DNA of 64,000 bases, from NCBI GenBank assembly GCA_033964015.1, contig CM066923.1, forward strand, positions 1,116,001 through 1,180,000, read 5' to 3'. Position 1 is the first letter of the stretch. Each line of letters starts with the position of its first letter. This DNA is from Scolanthus callimorphus. Its lineage: Eukaryota; Cnidaria; Anthozoa; Actiniaria; Edwardsiidae. Shown here piece by piece: positions 43,086 through 54,302 of the stretch. A model generated the notes under the pieces. It saw only the letters and a program-made list of their open reading frames with translations, did no database searches and had not been told where the DNA came from. The position numbers were made by a program, and so were the translations under genes.

Positions 43086-43269
43086 TTAGTCAAATCACTC
43101 TAGTGGTTGCAGCCGGCACTAAGTGCTAAGTTGGACTGGTTATAATCCGTACTGAGATGGGCTGTTTTCGCGGGTGCTATCCGATACGGCGTGTTTTTCC
43201 AGAGTTCATCGAATCTATCACTCTCATAGGGTGGTTGCAACCCCCACAAACTCTCCTCTAGATCCGCCC

Positions 43270-43450
43270 CTGTAATACAAAAGCAAATGTTAAAAAGAAA
43301 AAGAAAAAGAAAAAAACAACAGAAAATGTTTTAAAAATGAAAATGGTCTAAAAGTAAAAAAGGAGAAGACAAGAAAGCAAATTTACTTACAAATAATGAG
43401 AGAAAATAGATAAAAGATAAAAGTAATAAACAAAGAAAGAGACTATAGTC
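43270..43450. repeat. A-rich low-complexity tract
   Basis: Purine/A-rich run (AAAAAGAAAAAGAAAAAG and similar) without coding potential; preceded by a CCGCCCCTG repeat remnant and followed by GGCTACGCCCCTG at 43499-43511. Confidence 0.75.
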
Positions 43451-43807
43451 TATGAAAAAGGAACAATCATGAATAATGAACAATGATGAACAGTCCCTGG
43501 CTACGCCCCTGATGAACTTATGTAAGTTAATGAACTTTTATTTTAAAAGAGTCACAAACACCAATGTACCCTCGGGTTCAAGGCGCTCTAATAAAAATCT
43601 ATCTATCTATACAAATGAGTAAACACCAGTGTCTAAGTTCATTTGCAAATCGGAACGGCTCATGATTAGACCTCGTGATAGGACTGCCTAGGAAACACGG
43701 TCTAGTTACTTGGCGGGCTGAAAATCATCTACGTGTCTGATTTGCTGTTTATACGAGAAGCAAGGATGGATCACAGTTTCTGATTTGATGTTTATAGACC
43801 CATTTAA

Positions 43808-45690
43808 GGTGGATCGACCCAGTAATTTTGCACCCATGCCAACCAATTTTGAACCTCTCATATAAAAACAGATTGATTTCTATTGCGCAGCCAATATAAC
43901 ATACATACTACAAATAGACTGAAATACATGTCAGTACAAAAATGGGGAAGATCGGAGTTAGTATCACGTGACAATCGATCCACGCCTACTTTTTCTCTCA
44001 TCCCAGTTTCAGGCTGAACCAACATTTTTTTGATAAATGCTCTACGGTACCTCGAGATTGACTGATTGCCTACTTGTAACCGAAGTTTGATTAAATTCAA
44101 CAAGCCCGATCTGAAGATATTCTAGGATTTATAAATCATGGCTATAATTTATGTAAAATTCAGTGTAGCGAATAAATATGTAAGAGTTTGGTACTTCATG
44201 GTTATAGATGAAAGTTTTTTATAGCTCATTCTTTTTGTTATTGTCCAAGGAAGGTCATACTTTTGATTAAAATTGAATATTGTTTTGCGATTTCGAAAAA
44301 TATAGAAATGTAAGTATCTGCATAATTGCCCCACGCATCAGCTCAACGCGAAATGTTGGCCTACTTTCACGGAATTTGGTCTGATTTAAAAATCGTTGTT
44401 TTTTTCGCTTCAATTTTTTGGAAGACTGAAATAGATCAATGTAAAGTTTGCCTCCAACGTTTCATATCAATTGAAATCCTCTAAGGCTGTCAACTCAGCG
44501 GCGTAGCCAGGAATTTCTGAAGGGGGGGCCCGGATAGTGAAAACATGGGACGAAAATGCTCAAATTTTCTCCAGCAAAATACAGTAAATGTATGGGAAAA
44601 TTTCCGAGAAAGGGTGGGCCCGGGCCCCCCTGGACCCCCTGGCTACGCCCCTGCAACTTGGGAAGCAAAGATCGTAAATATTGGATGGATTTCTGTAGTT
44701 TCTACTCTGGGATTTGCTATTGTTCTCCGTTCGGCACAAAATCGAATTCCAATGGAGCGCACGTGGGCTTTTCTTTGCTTGGCTAGTCTCCGATGTATGA
44801 TAATTTTCTTAGGTTTTTCGTTCTTTTGTTATGCACTTAATTACCATATGTCGGGGACGATTCGAAGAGCAGTCACGCGCGAATATCAACGTGTGCCGTA
44901 CTGGAATTCGATTTTGTGCCGAACGAAGAACAAAAGCTAGTTCCTGAGCAGAAACTACACGAATCCATCCAATATTTATCGATCTTTGCGTCCGCAGTTG
45001 ATAACCATAGAGGATTTCAATTAATATGAAACTTTGGAGACAAGCTTTACATTGATCTATTGGAGTCGTCCAAAAATTTGAAGCAAAAAAAAAAACTACG
45101 ATTTTCTAAATCAGACCAAATTTCGTGAAAGTAACCCCAAATTTCGCAGTAAGCTGATGCGTGGGGCCATAATGTTGATAGTTACATTTGTGTCCTTTTC
45201 GAAAACGCAAAGAAATATTTAATTCTGATAAAAGGCATGACCTTCCTTAAACATACAAAAATAGAATGAGCTATAAAAACTTTCAATTATAACCATGAAG
45301 TACCAAACTCTGCCATGTTAATTCATAACACTGGATTTTACATAAATTATAGCCCTGATTTATAAATCCTAAAATATCTTCAGATCGGTCTTGTAGAATT
45401 TAGTCAAACTTCGGTTACACGTAGGCAATCAGTCAATGTCGAGATACCGTAGAGCATTTATCAAAAAAATGTCGGTACAGCCTAAAACTGAGTAAAAGTA
45501 GAGTAAAAGTAGGCGTGGCCCGATTGTCACGTGATACTATCTCCGATTTCCCCAACTTTTGTACTGACATGGATTTCAGTCTATTTGCAGTATGGGTGTT
45601 ATATTGGCTGCGCAATAGAAATCAATCTGTTTTTATATGAGAGGTTCAAAATTGGTTGGTACGGGTGCAAAATTACTGAGTCGATCCACC
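43808..45690. mobile_element. Long foldback element with TTAA flanks
   Basis: Starts GGTGGATCGACCCAGTAATT and ends AATTACTGAGTCGATCCACC, with TTAA directly on each side (43804-43807, 45691-45694). The arms are roughly 0.8-0.9 kb and face each other around a loop of about 150 bp (44751-44901). The left arm is interrupted by a MITE at 44496-44653. TTAA flanks fit piggyBac-type target sites. No transposase frame is present; the 131-residue open frame at 44545-44940 runs from the MITE across the loop and is not supported. Confidence 0.92.
44496..44653. mobile_element. MITE, CAG(G)GGCGTAGCCAGG family, nested
   Basis: CAGCGGCGTAGCCAGGAATT and CCTGGCTACGCCCCTG ends; interior GGGACGAAAATG(C/T)TCAAATTT and AATGTATGGGAAAAT are shared with 61457-61619. 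Confidence 0.9.
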
Positions 45691-45692
45691 TT

Positions 45693-45823
45693 AATAAGTC
45701 CAGTCACGGATGTTTTCCGCGCATGACGTCAAATTTATTCTTTTCAATTTCAGGTCTATTGAACACATTTCAAAAGAATAAATTTGACGTCAAACGCGGA
45801 AGACATGCGTGACTGGACTTATT
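45693..45823. mobile_element. Foldback MITE abutting the TTAA element
   Basis: AATAAGTCCAGTCACG and CGTGACTGGACTTATT ends with a second inverted pair TGACGTCAAATTTATTCTTT / AAAGAATAAATTTGACGTCA. Confidence 0.92.
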
Positions 45824-46121
45824 ACAGCTAAAACCGTTGTATCGCGACCCACGTTTTCAAAAACATTGATTTTTGACTTTGCTGTTCCGCCAATCAAACT
45901 ATCTGAGCCAATAAAACTCTTGCCCTGCTTTGCCTAGTGCAGTCAACTGGCTTTCCTCTGAACAAAAACCAGACAACGTCGCGACAGAAAGCCAGGCGAC
46001 TGCACTAGGCGAAACAGGGCACGAATCTGATTGGCTCATAAGATTTGACTGACGGAACAGCAAAGCCAAAAACAAATCGATGTTTTGAAAACGCGGGTCG
46101 CGATGCGACGAGTTTAGCTGT
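45824..46121. mobile_element. Foldback MITE with ACAGCTAAA ends
   Basis: ACAGCTAAAACCGTTGTATC and TGCGACGAGTTTAGCTGT, with inner pairs CGCGACCCACGTTTTCAAAA / TTTTGAAAACGCGGGTCGCG and TGCCTAGTGCAGTC / GACTGCACTAGGC. Directly adjacent to the previous element. Confidence 0.9.
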
Positions 46122-46911
46122 ACCAAACGAGAAGCAATTAGGATGGCTCACAGTTCAGGCAGACGCCTTTCACTGTTGGGGTGTCCGGGTTCGAGTAACA
46201 CAAAATATACTCCGGTTTTCGTTTTTTACCTTCAATTCGTTACGTATTCTCATGGCGCAGTTGTTGTGTTTTCGTGTGATCGCGCGTCGTGACCGGAGTA
46301 AGGAGTAGAGGACCAAAACAGCACCACGAAGTGCAGAGCATAGCAAAGTTTTAAGAATTTTCCGTCGAAAAACGAAAAGGTGAAAAAGATGTGATGTCGT
46401 TTGTTTCAAAGTCATCTCACATGGCTGTAAATAGACGAGCATACGCTGACAAGAGCACAGGAGGTCCGACAACTTTCAGTCCGTGACGTGTCCTCGAGTT
46501 CGATAGTACAGCGCTTTGTTCGAGTTCGCCCAAGTTTGAAGCAGATATCCAGGGTATGCTTGGGAAGGTTAGGTTTACAAGCCCAGAGATCATCGGTAAA
46601 ATGAAAAATCAGATTTTGCTGACTGGCGCCATGTTCTCATATCCATCCATGTTCCCATGTTCTCATACGCTGAATGGGCGTGACCTGCTTGACACATCTT
46701 GACGTCCAACATCCACCCCTTGTGGGTTTTCCTAACAGTTTGCACATTCATGACGATCATAAGAGAAAAGTCGTCTTTGCTACACTATTGTTCACTAAGG
46801 CATCTTGTTAAAAATAAGGCGAGTCTCCCCAAACAAGGCGCGTATTTGAATAACAGCGCGCGCGTAGCAAATATGACTTTTCTCTTGCCCGCAAAACTAT
46901 CTAACAATTAG

Positions 46912-46986
46912 AATACGAGTTCGAGTTTTCTATGAGTCAATAGATAGTTGACTATTTGACTCGTAGAAAACCGAGAACGAGTAGTC
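46912..46986. repeat. Short hairpin
   Basis: ACGAGTTCGAGTTTTCTATG and its partner CGTAGAAAACCGAGAACGAG surround AGTCAATAGATAGTTGACT. Probably a minimal foldback element. Confidence 0.75.
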
Positions 46987-48009
46987 TAATCAACATCACA
47001 AGCGCTCTATATTTTCCGATAAAGTCATAGGTAGCGGGGGAGAACCATTACTTTATCGCAATAGAACATAGGTTTGGAACAATCAGAGTGCGCGCTATAT
47101 CGTAGCTATATTATAATGAATGATAAAAAGCCGAAAGTGTCCAATTTCAGCGCGCGCGATCCAATTTAAAAATAATTGGACAGTTGACAACAATGGATTT
47201 CGTACTGGCTATATAATTAGAACCAGAAATAGATTTTCTAAAAACTAATTCTTCGAAGCAAGTTTAAGAAAAAATCTAATTGTTGTGATAAGTAAATAAA
47301 TAAAAATTGTTGTGATAGGAGCCATTCTGGTTCTCACCATTGGGATATAGGGACTTCCCTCTTGTCTACACTCGTCCGAACCGGAAAGACCGTAGAATAG
47401 ACACGTGTGCGAATCATGTGTAATCAGTACAAGATATTGGAAATAATTCAGATTCGTTGGGAAAAGGCAAACCTGGATTCCCCACTAGACAGCTCGATTT
47501 TTCCCCTTTCCAAAGTTATCTTATAGCGGGGACGCCAATTGTCCCGTTTTTTCCGGGGAAAAATCAAGAGGACTGCCATACATTTCGATACATTCATACT
47601 GTGTTTCTCGCGGGAGAATTCAGGAAATTTCGCCATTTCAAGGCAGTTCCAGTTTTTTGACGTCCTGAGGTTGACATCCCTGTTATAAGTTTAAAGAAGA
47701 GACACTTACAATTTCAAGAGTATAGTTGCTTGTGAAGAATTGTTTTCAAAGAAGCATTTTTTTGTGATCTTTGTTAATTAATATCCGGTCTAATTACAGA
47801 AATGTAGAAAAATTTGTTGCAGAAATTAAACTCACAGGAATGGTTATGTCCTCGAAACATATAAGACATGCCCGGATTAGAGAAAGTCTAAGATTCTGTA
47901 TTATTTGTGCCATCTTGCCATGATTACCCATGATGCATCTGACTATTTAGCTAAGCAGCCATCGTGCCTCGCCATGATGCTTATAGAGTTTGGCTATTCT
48001 ACTTTTCAG

Positions 48010-48150
48010 ATGAGTTGGGACAGCTATATTGATAATCTTCTTGCTCAGACAAAGGATGCATCTGGTACCACCCATGCTGACAGGGCCTGTATTATTGGTT
48101 TGGATGGAGGGGCCCCATGGACAACAGCTGGACATGCTTGTGCACTGAAG
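48010..48150 (+). CDS. PFN: Profilin copy 2, exon 1
   Basis: 47 codons starting at the acceptor (ATTCTACTTTTCAG|ATG) and ending AAG|GTAAAA, phase 0. It opens MSWDSYIDNLLAQTKDASG and has ACIIGLDGGAPWTT. By hand count 8 of 47 residues differ from copy 1, and the upstream 13 bp (TTCTACTTTTCAG) are identical to copy 1, so duplication included the intron edge. Function as for copy 1: actin monomer and poly-proline binding. An untranslated first exon for this copy was not identified with confidence. Confidence 0.96.
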
Positions 48151-49410
48151 GTAAAACGAACGTATAGTTTCATAATTTTGTTGTCTTTCAGGTGTAACAA
48201 TAAGAGCCTGTCGGAGTCCCAGCTTACACGAGTAGGTATTTTTTTTTGCATGGCTCGGATAAAAATGTTTCTGGTCGCCACTAGTCCAGGCAATGATGAA
48301 GTTTGGATCCGGCTCTGATGAAATCTACTACAGTAAATTAGGGAAGAGGGCAAAACGATGGTACTTTTTAGGGTCCCGATTTTGTCATGGGAGTTGATCT
48401 GAATTACAACTATTCTTACTCTACATACTAATAAGACATTGCCAAGAGCACAAGGAATCCTTTGAAATCTGGCCAAGCCGGTTATTGGTAATGTTTTGCG
48501 CGCCATGATATAAATCCTGGACTCGCAGTCTTGCCATGTGCTATTTTCACGCTCATCTCTACAAGACGATGGAATGTTTCGACTCGCCCTCCATCCCCCT
48601 ACGGAATTTGACTGACATGCCCCACGTGAATTTCTTCGCTGCATACCTATTTACGCAGCAGTTGCAGACCCTCTTCCCATAACTTAATAGCTTTGTGATG
48701 TGGTAATGAGAATTATGCAGCGAGGAAGGGTATAAATGTTCTATTTACTCGGACTTCCTGTGGGGTCTGCTACCCGGGAAAATACGAGTTACAAAATCCC
48801 TGCTTCAGTGCTTCAGTCTATAAAATTGCCTCATCGAATCTCATTAAATAACAAAAGAATATAATTAAAAAACAAAAGTCTGGCAAAATAGGGCCGTGGA
48901 ACACGTTTTCGTGCTGTTACATCTAAACCCAGTTTCTAGACTTCTAGGATTCCGAAAAAGTATGTCTCTTTACTAGTTCCGGGGGGTGCTTGTGGACCCC
49001 CTCTACCGACTAGACTACTTCCAATTTAAATGCGGCACTAATGTTAAGTAAAGGTTTAATATTAACATAAAAACAAACTGAGCAGCAATATTTCATTTCG
49101 CGTTTGCCTGCATTTGTGGCGTGATCCCTCGCTTCAGGAATCTCTGGTATTGAATCTTCCATAGATTGCATGACAAATAAAGGCTGCGCTGATAAATCAT
49201 AAAATAACTACGCATTGGATTTGTAAAATTTTTCACTCAATTCTATTTAACAAATATAGACAGAAGCCCGAGTTCCCCAGTTATGCGTCTAGTTTCAATT
49301 TCAACCCTCCTATAAAGTAAAAGTTACTTTTTCCAGTTGTTAGCAATAATGGAGTGCCAACCACATCAAATTAAAGTGATGGTCAATTAATTTGTTTGTA
49401 TCTTTTCTAG
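48151..49410. other. Profilin copy 2 coding intron
   Basis: A 1.26 kb intron. The antisense open frame at 48045-48644 overlaps exon 1 and has no support. The last 50 bp (AAATTAAAGTGATGGTCAAT, TTAATTTGTTTGTA) match the copy 1 intron end. Confidence 0.8.
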
Positions 49411-49692
49411 TTGCAAGGCCAAGAAGGAGCAAACATTGCAAGGTGTTTTAAAAGTAAAGACTTCACACTGTTACAGGCAAATGGGATATATGTAGAAGGT
49501 GAAAAGTACCAGTTTCTTAGGGTTGAGGATGACAAGCTTGTACTTGGAAAGAAAAAAGAGAAAGGTGCCGTCACGTTACAAGCCAGTAAAACAGCTATCG
49601 TCGTTGGTCACACTACTGAGGGATGCCAACAGGGAAACACAAACAAGGGTGTAGCAGTTATAGCAGAATATCTGGAATCTTTGGGCATGTAA
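49411..49692 (+). CDS. PFN: Profilin copy 2, exon 2
   Basis: Acceptor GTATCTTTTCTAG, 93 codons to TAA. It opens LQGQEGANIARCFKSKDFTL, has KYQFLRVEDDKLVLGKKKEK and ends NTNKGVAVIAEYLESLGM. All structural blocks of profilin are intact, so this copy should be functional. Confidence 0.96.
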   Translation: MQGQEGANIARCFKSKDFTLLQANGIYVEGEKYQFLRVEDDKLVLGKKKEKGAVTLQASKTAIVVGHTTEGCQQGNTNKGVAVIAEYLESLGM

Positions 49693-49844
49693 TAAATTGA
49701 CATGGGTAGATACTAGTGATATAGAACTGCATTAGAAACAATCTTTTGCTGTCATATGATGAAGTGTCACTTTTTGTATTCTTGTGTTTATTCATGTTTT
49801 ACTCAGTTTAAATGAAAACTGACCTCTCATCTGATTAGCCCTTG

Positions 49845-49850
49845 AATAAA
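49845..49850 (+). terminator. Candidate poly(A) signal, profilin copy 2
   Basis: AATAAA 153 bp after the stop. A second AATAAA overlaps the stop codon (49691) and is too close to be used. Confidence 0.4.
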
Positions 49851-51238
49851 TTGGCCAGTATTCATCGGACATCAAACTGAATTCAACGTATTATTTCATG
49901 TTGCATGACTAGCTGTAAGCATTATCATTAGAGCTCATGAAAAAATTCTTAAAATGATTGTAGTGTAAAATTAGATGTAGTCTAGGTAAAAGATTACAAT
50001 TCAAAGGTTTGGCGGAATTTTTCCAGCAAATATCATGACCACATTTGTTAAACATTATCCTGTCAATATGATTGTCAAATTCTTACTTTGTTGTATTTGA
50101 AATGTAAAGCACAAAGCTAAGATTGTGTTTAGGCGTTTGATCCAAATGTCCAGTTAAAACCTTGTGACTCCTTCGGGGAGGGAATCCAGTGATTTCCTGC
50201 ATGAATGGGTAAACCATTTAGGGACCAGCACTTGATATGCCATAGAGCGATCTGTATAGTGGCGTATGGCACAGTTTTCGCGTAATGTTACCTTTCTGCC
50301 AAAGTAACTACTGGATGCCAAAAATGTAAAGCATGTGCATGGTGGTTTCTAGTAGTCGACCAGAAACCCATTTGTGGACTTCTTGGCCCCGATTTGCTCG
50401 ATTTTGATTGGTCCGTGGACAGTTTCTAGTCGACCAATCACAGTCGAGTTCTGCTAACGCTAGTGGCTTTTGGGTGAAGGGAAACGTTTCACGAAAACTA
50501 GGCCGGGTTACCAAGGACGGCAGAGCAGCTGATTGATGCAATTCGGATGACCTTTTAATAAAGAGTAGTCTTGCTAATACTATTTGCTTGCAAACGTCCT
50601 CAGTTGGATCCGAGAGAAGACAGGACCACGTGTTTGAAAACTGACAGGTAAATATGCCGCGACTATTTCGCGGGTTGCGGTTTTCAGTAATTCTGCGAAC
50701 TCTGAAGCAATCAAACCGTGTTTTAACAGCTTCCTTCGCTCACACAACTAACGACTTGGCAACAACAAGCATAAAAGCTACCGAGTTGCTTAGATGTTTG
50801 ATTCAGGGAACGCTTTGAAAGAGTTGAAAAATGAACACCGTGGGGTGTTTCGGACACCCTCGCCCCTCCCGGCCAAAAATAGAAAGGAAAAAGGAACTTG
50901 CCCTTATATACACCTGTTTCAATCGTTCGAAACTATGCACACGCCACTTACAATAATTGCACCCAATTTTGGTCGTCTGAAACTCATTCCTTCCAAGATA
51001 TATATACCTTTTCTGGTTTAATGGCGTCATGCCACGTGCCATCATGCCACGTGACCAAGCCATACCCCTCTTGTCACTTTGACAATTCACTCAAGTTTGG
51101 TTGTCCGAGATTCACCCCTTCCCAAGATATATACCTTCTCTGGTTTGATTACCTCATTGATGACGCCATGCCACGAGACCACACCGTAGCACTCCGCTTG
51201 CCACTTTGACAACTTCACCCAAGTTTGGTTGTCTAAGG

Positions 51239-52053
51239 CCTACGGAAAACGCCGAACTTCAGTAGCTCTTTTCGAGCCGAACCAAGAAAGTTTGGCTGAA
51301 GTGCATGTGTAGCACGGCGTTCGCCGCGCACGAGATGGCCGTACCAGAGTCGTGACCGCGCACGAGATCGCCGTACCAGAGTCGTGATTCCCGGCGGCAA
51401 ACGGCGTTCTAGAGTCGCGCCAAACCTACTTGTAATTTATGTGAATTAGCAAATAATGAATGCAAATTGCACTTTGTTGTGTCAAATTGAAAATCGATTC
51501 CTCCCCCTAATCGCAAACGTCGGTGTCCCCCGGGCGGAACATGCGTAATGCAATACGACTCGCAAATACATAATGGCGCCACATGAACTGGAAATTATTT
51601 CAGACTATACTCCATTAAAGTGCCTTTTTATTTGAGAGTTTTAAATTATTTTTCGAATGGAACTGGTATACATAATATTAGATCAAAGACCGTTTTGAAT
51701 TCATGGACTGTAAATAATGCAGATCAGATAATTTGTACTTGACACTTCGCAAGGTGTATAAAAAGCAGCAGTTGACTACAATCTGAACCTTTTTAGAATA
51801 TTGCTCAAGTTTCAAATTGCTTTAGCGCAGAAGAGCTCATTTTATTCCGACTGAACGGGCTCATTAAAATGGAACATTGAAGCTGGTTGAGGCAATGGCG
51901 CGTAACACGTTCAACACGTGATCAGTCTGTGTGATTTATTAGCACCTGAGGAAAAGTTCGACTCAGGTTCGACGTTTGCCGCCGCCAGTCGATCTATTGT
52001 CGAACCAATGTTTCTTTGGTGCGGCGCGACTGAAGTTCGGCGTTTGCCGTAGG
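51239..52053. mobile_element. TIR element with CCTACGG(A/C)AAACGCCG ends
   Basis: CCTACGGAAAACGCCGAACT and AGTTCGGCGTTTGCCGTAGG are inverted; CTAAGG borders both ends. Near the left end CGCGCACGAGAT(G/C)GCCGTACC is doubled. It splits a CRE-repeat unit between GGTTGTCT and GGTTCATCCC. Confidence 0.88.
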
Positions 52054-52155
52054 CCTAAGGTTCATCCCTCTCAATGCACCTTTACTCGTTTGATAACGTC
52101 ATTTGACGACGTCATACCACGTGATCACGCTGTTGCATACCCCTTGCCACTTAGA

Positions 52156-52356
52156 CCCCGTCCACACTACACCGTTTTCAAACGAAAACGGATACTTTTT
52201 GCTCCGGATACAGCTATCGTCCACACTACAACGCCGAAAACGATCAATGAATACGGCGAAAACAATACTGAAAACGATAAGTGTGGACGCAAATCTTTTT
52301 GAAAACGGAGCAAAAAGTATCCGTTTTCGTTTGAAAACGACGTAGTATGGACGAGG
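52156..52356. mobile_element. MITE with C(C/T)(C/T)CGTCCACACTAC ends
   Basis: CCCCGTCCACACTACACCGT at the left; ACGACGTAGTATGGACGAGG at the right; inner pair AACGAAAACGGATACTTTTT / AAAAAGTATCCGTTTTCGTT. CTTAGA is on both sides, from the repeat it entered. Confidence 0.92.
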
Positions 52357-52526
52357 TCTTAGACAACTCCACCAAAGTTTAATTGTCTGAGGCTCAGTCC
52401 CTTCTCAAGATATATACCTTTTCTTCTTTGCTGAGGTCATCGATGACGTCATACCACGTGACCATGCTGTTGCACCCCCCCTTGTCACTTAGACAACTTC
52501 ACCCAAGTTTGGTTGTCTGGGTTCAT

Positions 52527-52950
52527 CCCCCGGGGGGGGTTCTCCCATGTAAGAGTGATAGGGGTGCTCGTCGGGACATCGGAAAATATACCCTAAAAAA
52601 TACCAGGACATAAAAAATCCACCCCCTAAAAAATACCATATAAAACAAAATGACCCCTAAAAAATACCAACAATAAACCTTTTTTGTTATTGTTTGTTGT
52701 TTCTCATCTCAAAACAAACTTATTTTAGAGCTAAAAATAAAGAAAGAAAGAAAGAAAGAAAGAAAACGTTTTCCTTGGTTTGAGACCCTTTCATTCATTT
52801 GCGTACCCCTAAAAAATACCATTTATTAGTGAAAGCCACAATTTTTCTCCGATACCCCCTAAAAAATACCCGAGAGTCGATTTTGACCCCTAAAAAAATA
52901 CGACGAGCACCCCTATCAGGTCGACATGTGAAGAACCCCCCCCCGGGGTT
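52527..52950. mobile_element. MITE with GGGGGGGTTCT ends and ACCCCTAAAAAATACC repeats
   Basis: The left end (CCGGGGGGGGTTCTCCCATG, AGGGGTGCTCGTCGG) and right end (CGACGAGCACCCCTATCAGG, GAAGAACCCCCCCCCGG) are inverted. The interior has several CCCCTAAAAAATACCA units and an (AAAG)n microsatellite at 52739-52766. Relatives of the GACGAGCACCCC end occur at 53918-53935 and 60060-60075. Confidence 0.85.
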
Positions 52951-54161
52951 CATCCCTTCCCAAGATATAAACCTTTCATTTAGCTTCGCCATAAAACTGG
53001 TCATGGGTTGCCTGTGCGACGACGCACGAACGGAAGTAAATAAACCGGAAGTCCATGTGCATTATACACTTTTGTACTTTTGTGTTGTTTTCTTTTCTCC
53101 TGCATGTAGCTATGGGGCTCCGGCGCCCGCGGGAGCTCCGCTAAAAATGACGTCATCGCCCGCGCTCCACCCTCAGTCAAAAGCACGTTTCTTTGTGGAT
53201 TTGACTGGACTCTACTTACAGACCGAGCAGTTTCAATAGTTTAGTCGTTTTACTACGAAATTTAGTTCAATACTTCATATACGACGACAAAGCTTTACAC
53301 TGTTGGCTTCACTCAAAGTAAGTACACTCGCTGTAACAAATATCTTGGGAGCCAATTGGCTTAAAAAAAGTCGAGAAGGTGTTCAGAAAACATGGCGAAC
53401 GCACATCTTTAGAAAGTGAAAATCCATTTGTCATGTGTGCTGTCCCTTTCAGCATTCTTTCAAAAAAGCCAAATATTCAAACTTTGATTTAACTTGATCG
53501 ATTTAAGATATTATTTTGGAAGGAGCATGTTTTTCCCAAAACAAATCCGTAAATCAAAATGTGCTGGAATGTCCCTATGCGAGCAGAGGCTACTTTTTAT
53601 CTGCTTTTATTTATTTTTTACTTTTGTGTTTTCTTGTTTTTTCAACTACGCAAAAGTAGTAGCCACAAAACACAGAACAAGATAGAAGTGGCCCCTGCTA
53701 AGCATTTTTTTCCAGATAGGTTCCACTTAGGGGTCCGTTCTAGCAAATCACACGCTTGTTTGAAGCCTGAATTTCAGACGTTTTCGCTCGGAAAAAATAC
53801 AAGAGAAAATTACGAGGGAAAATACGTCTTGTTGGTACCTTTTAGGGGTAAAACATTTTGACTCAAAATCAACTAAGCGACTCCATTTTAGGTACCTTTT
53901 AAGGGTAAAATCGAAAGTTCCCGACGAGCACCCCGTCCCAAAAATAGGGGTCCCCCCGGGTTTTGGCAATGAATACCATATTATTTTATGTTGAAAAAAT
54001 CAAGTTTTCTTGCAAAGAAATGTTGTGGTTTTGCCAGGTACGGTCTATCACTAATAGACCATTAGTAGCTCAGCCAATCAGAATGCAGGATTTGTAATAG
54101 ACCATTAGTTGGTTTATACTAAATAGTAATTGTTCTTTTGCACTGTTCTGCTTTGCTGCAG

Positions 54162-54302
54162 ATGAGTTGGGACAGCTATATCGATAATCTGATTTCACAG
54201 ACAAAAAACGCAGAGGGTGCAGTGTCCTGTGACAAAGCATCTATAATTGGTATAGATGGAGGGGCTCCATGGACATCACCTGGACATGCGAATAGTCTGA
54301 AG
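54162..54302 (+). CDS. PFN: Profilin copy 3, exon 1
   Basis: 47 codons from the acceptor (CTGCTTTGCTGCAG|ATG) to AAG|GTAATG, phase 0. It opens MSWDSYIDNLISQTKNAEG, with KASIIGIDGGAPWTS. More diverged than copies 1 and 2 are from each other, and the acceptor sequence differs, so this duplication is older. The intron position after Lys47 is the same in all three copies. Confidence 0.96.

Larger units (their letters stand above)
31000..48009. other. Repeat-rich 17 kb between profilin copies 1 and 2
   Basis: 3' untranslated sequence of copy 1, then AT-rich DNA with many repeats, each listed separately. Stretches 31.4-34.7, 39.0-40.1, 41.0-41.9 and 47.0-48.0 kb hold no recognisable gene. A strong donor-like site GACGG|GTGAGT at 41592 follows a GC-richer block and could belong to an untranslated exon for copy 2; this is speculative. 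Confidence 0.5.
50940..53000. repeat. Dispersed CRE-palindrome repeats, set 2, used as an insertion target
   Basis: At least five diverged units containing CCAAGTTTGGTTGTCTGAGG, TTC(C)AAGATATATACCTTTTCT, a (T)GACGTCATnnnCACGTGACC segment and TTGTCACTTAGACAAC. Units are broken by elements at 51239-52053, 52156-52356 and 52527-52950. Confidence 0.85.
49693..54161. other. Region between profilin copies 2 and 3
   Basis: 49.7-50.6 kb is plain AT-rich 3' sequence. A possible donor CTGACAG|GTAAAT is at 50647. 50.9-53.0 kb is CRE-palindrome repeat interrupted by three elements. A GC-richer block ends at a strong donor TCAAA|GTAAGT (53317) and could be the untranslated first exon of copy 3. 53.7-54.0 kb has remnants of the CGACGAGCACCCC element. 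Confidence 0.5.

Noticed and set aside
44545..44940. 131-residue open frame with membrane-like stretches
   Set aside because: It begins inside a MITE and runs over the inverted arms and loop of the foldback element; no similarity or splice support.
48045..48644. 199-residue antisense open frame
   Set aside because: It lies opposite profilin copy 2 exon 1 and its intron; the frame is a shadow of the coding exon and composition is not protein-like.
49691..49696. AATAAA overlapping the profilin copy 2 stop codon
   Set aside because: Cleavage would fall too close to the stop; the hexamer at 49845 is better placed.
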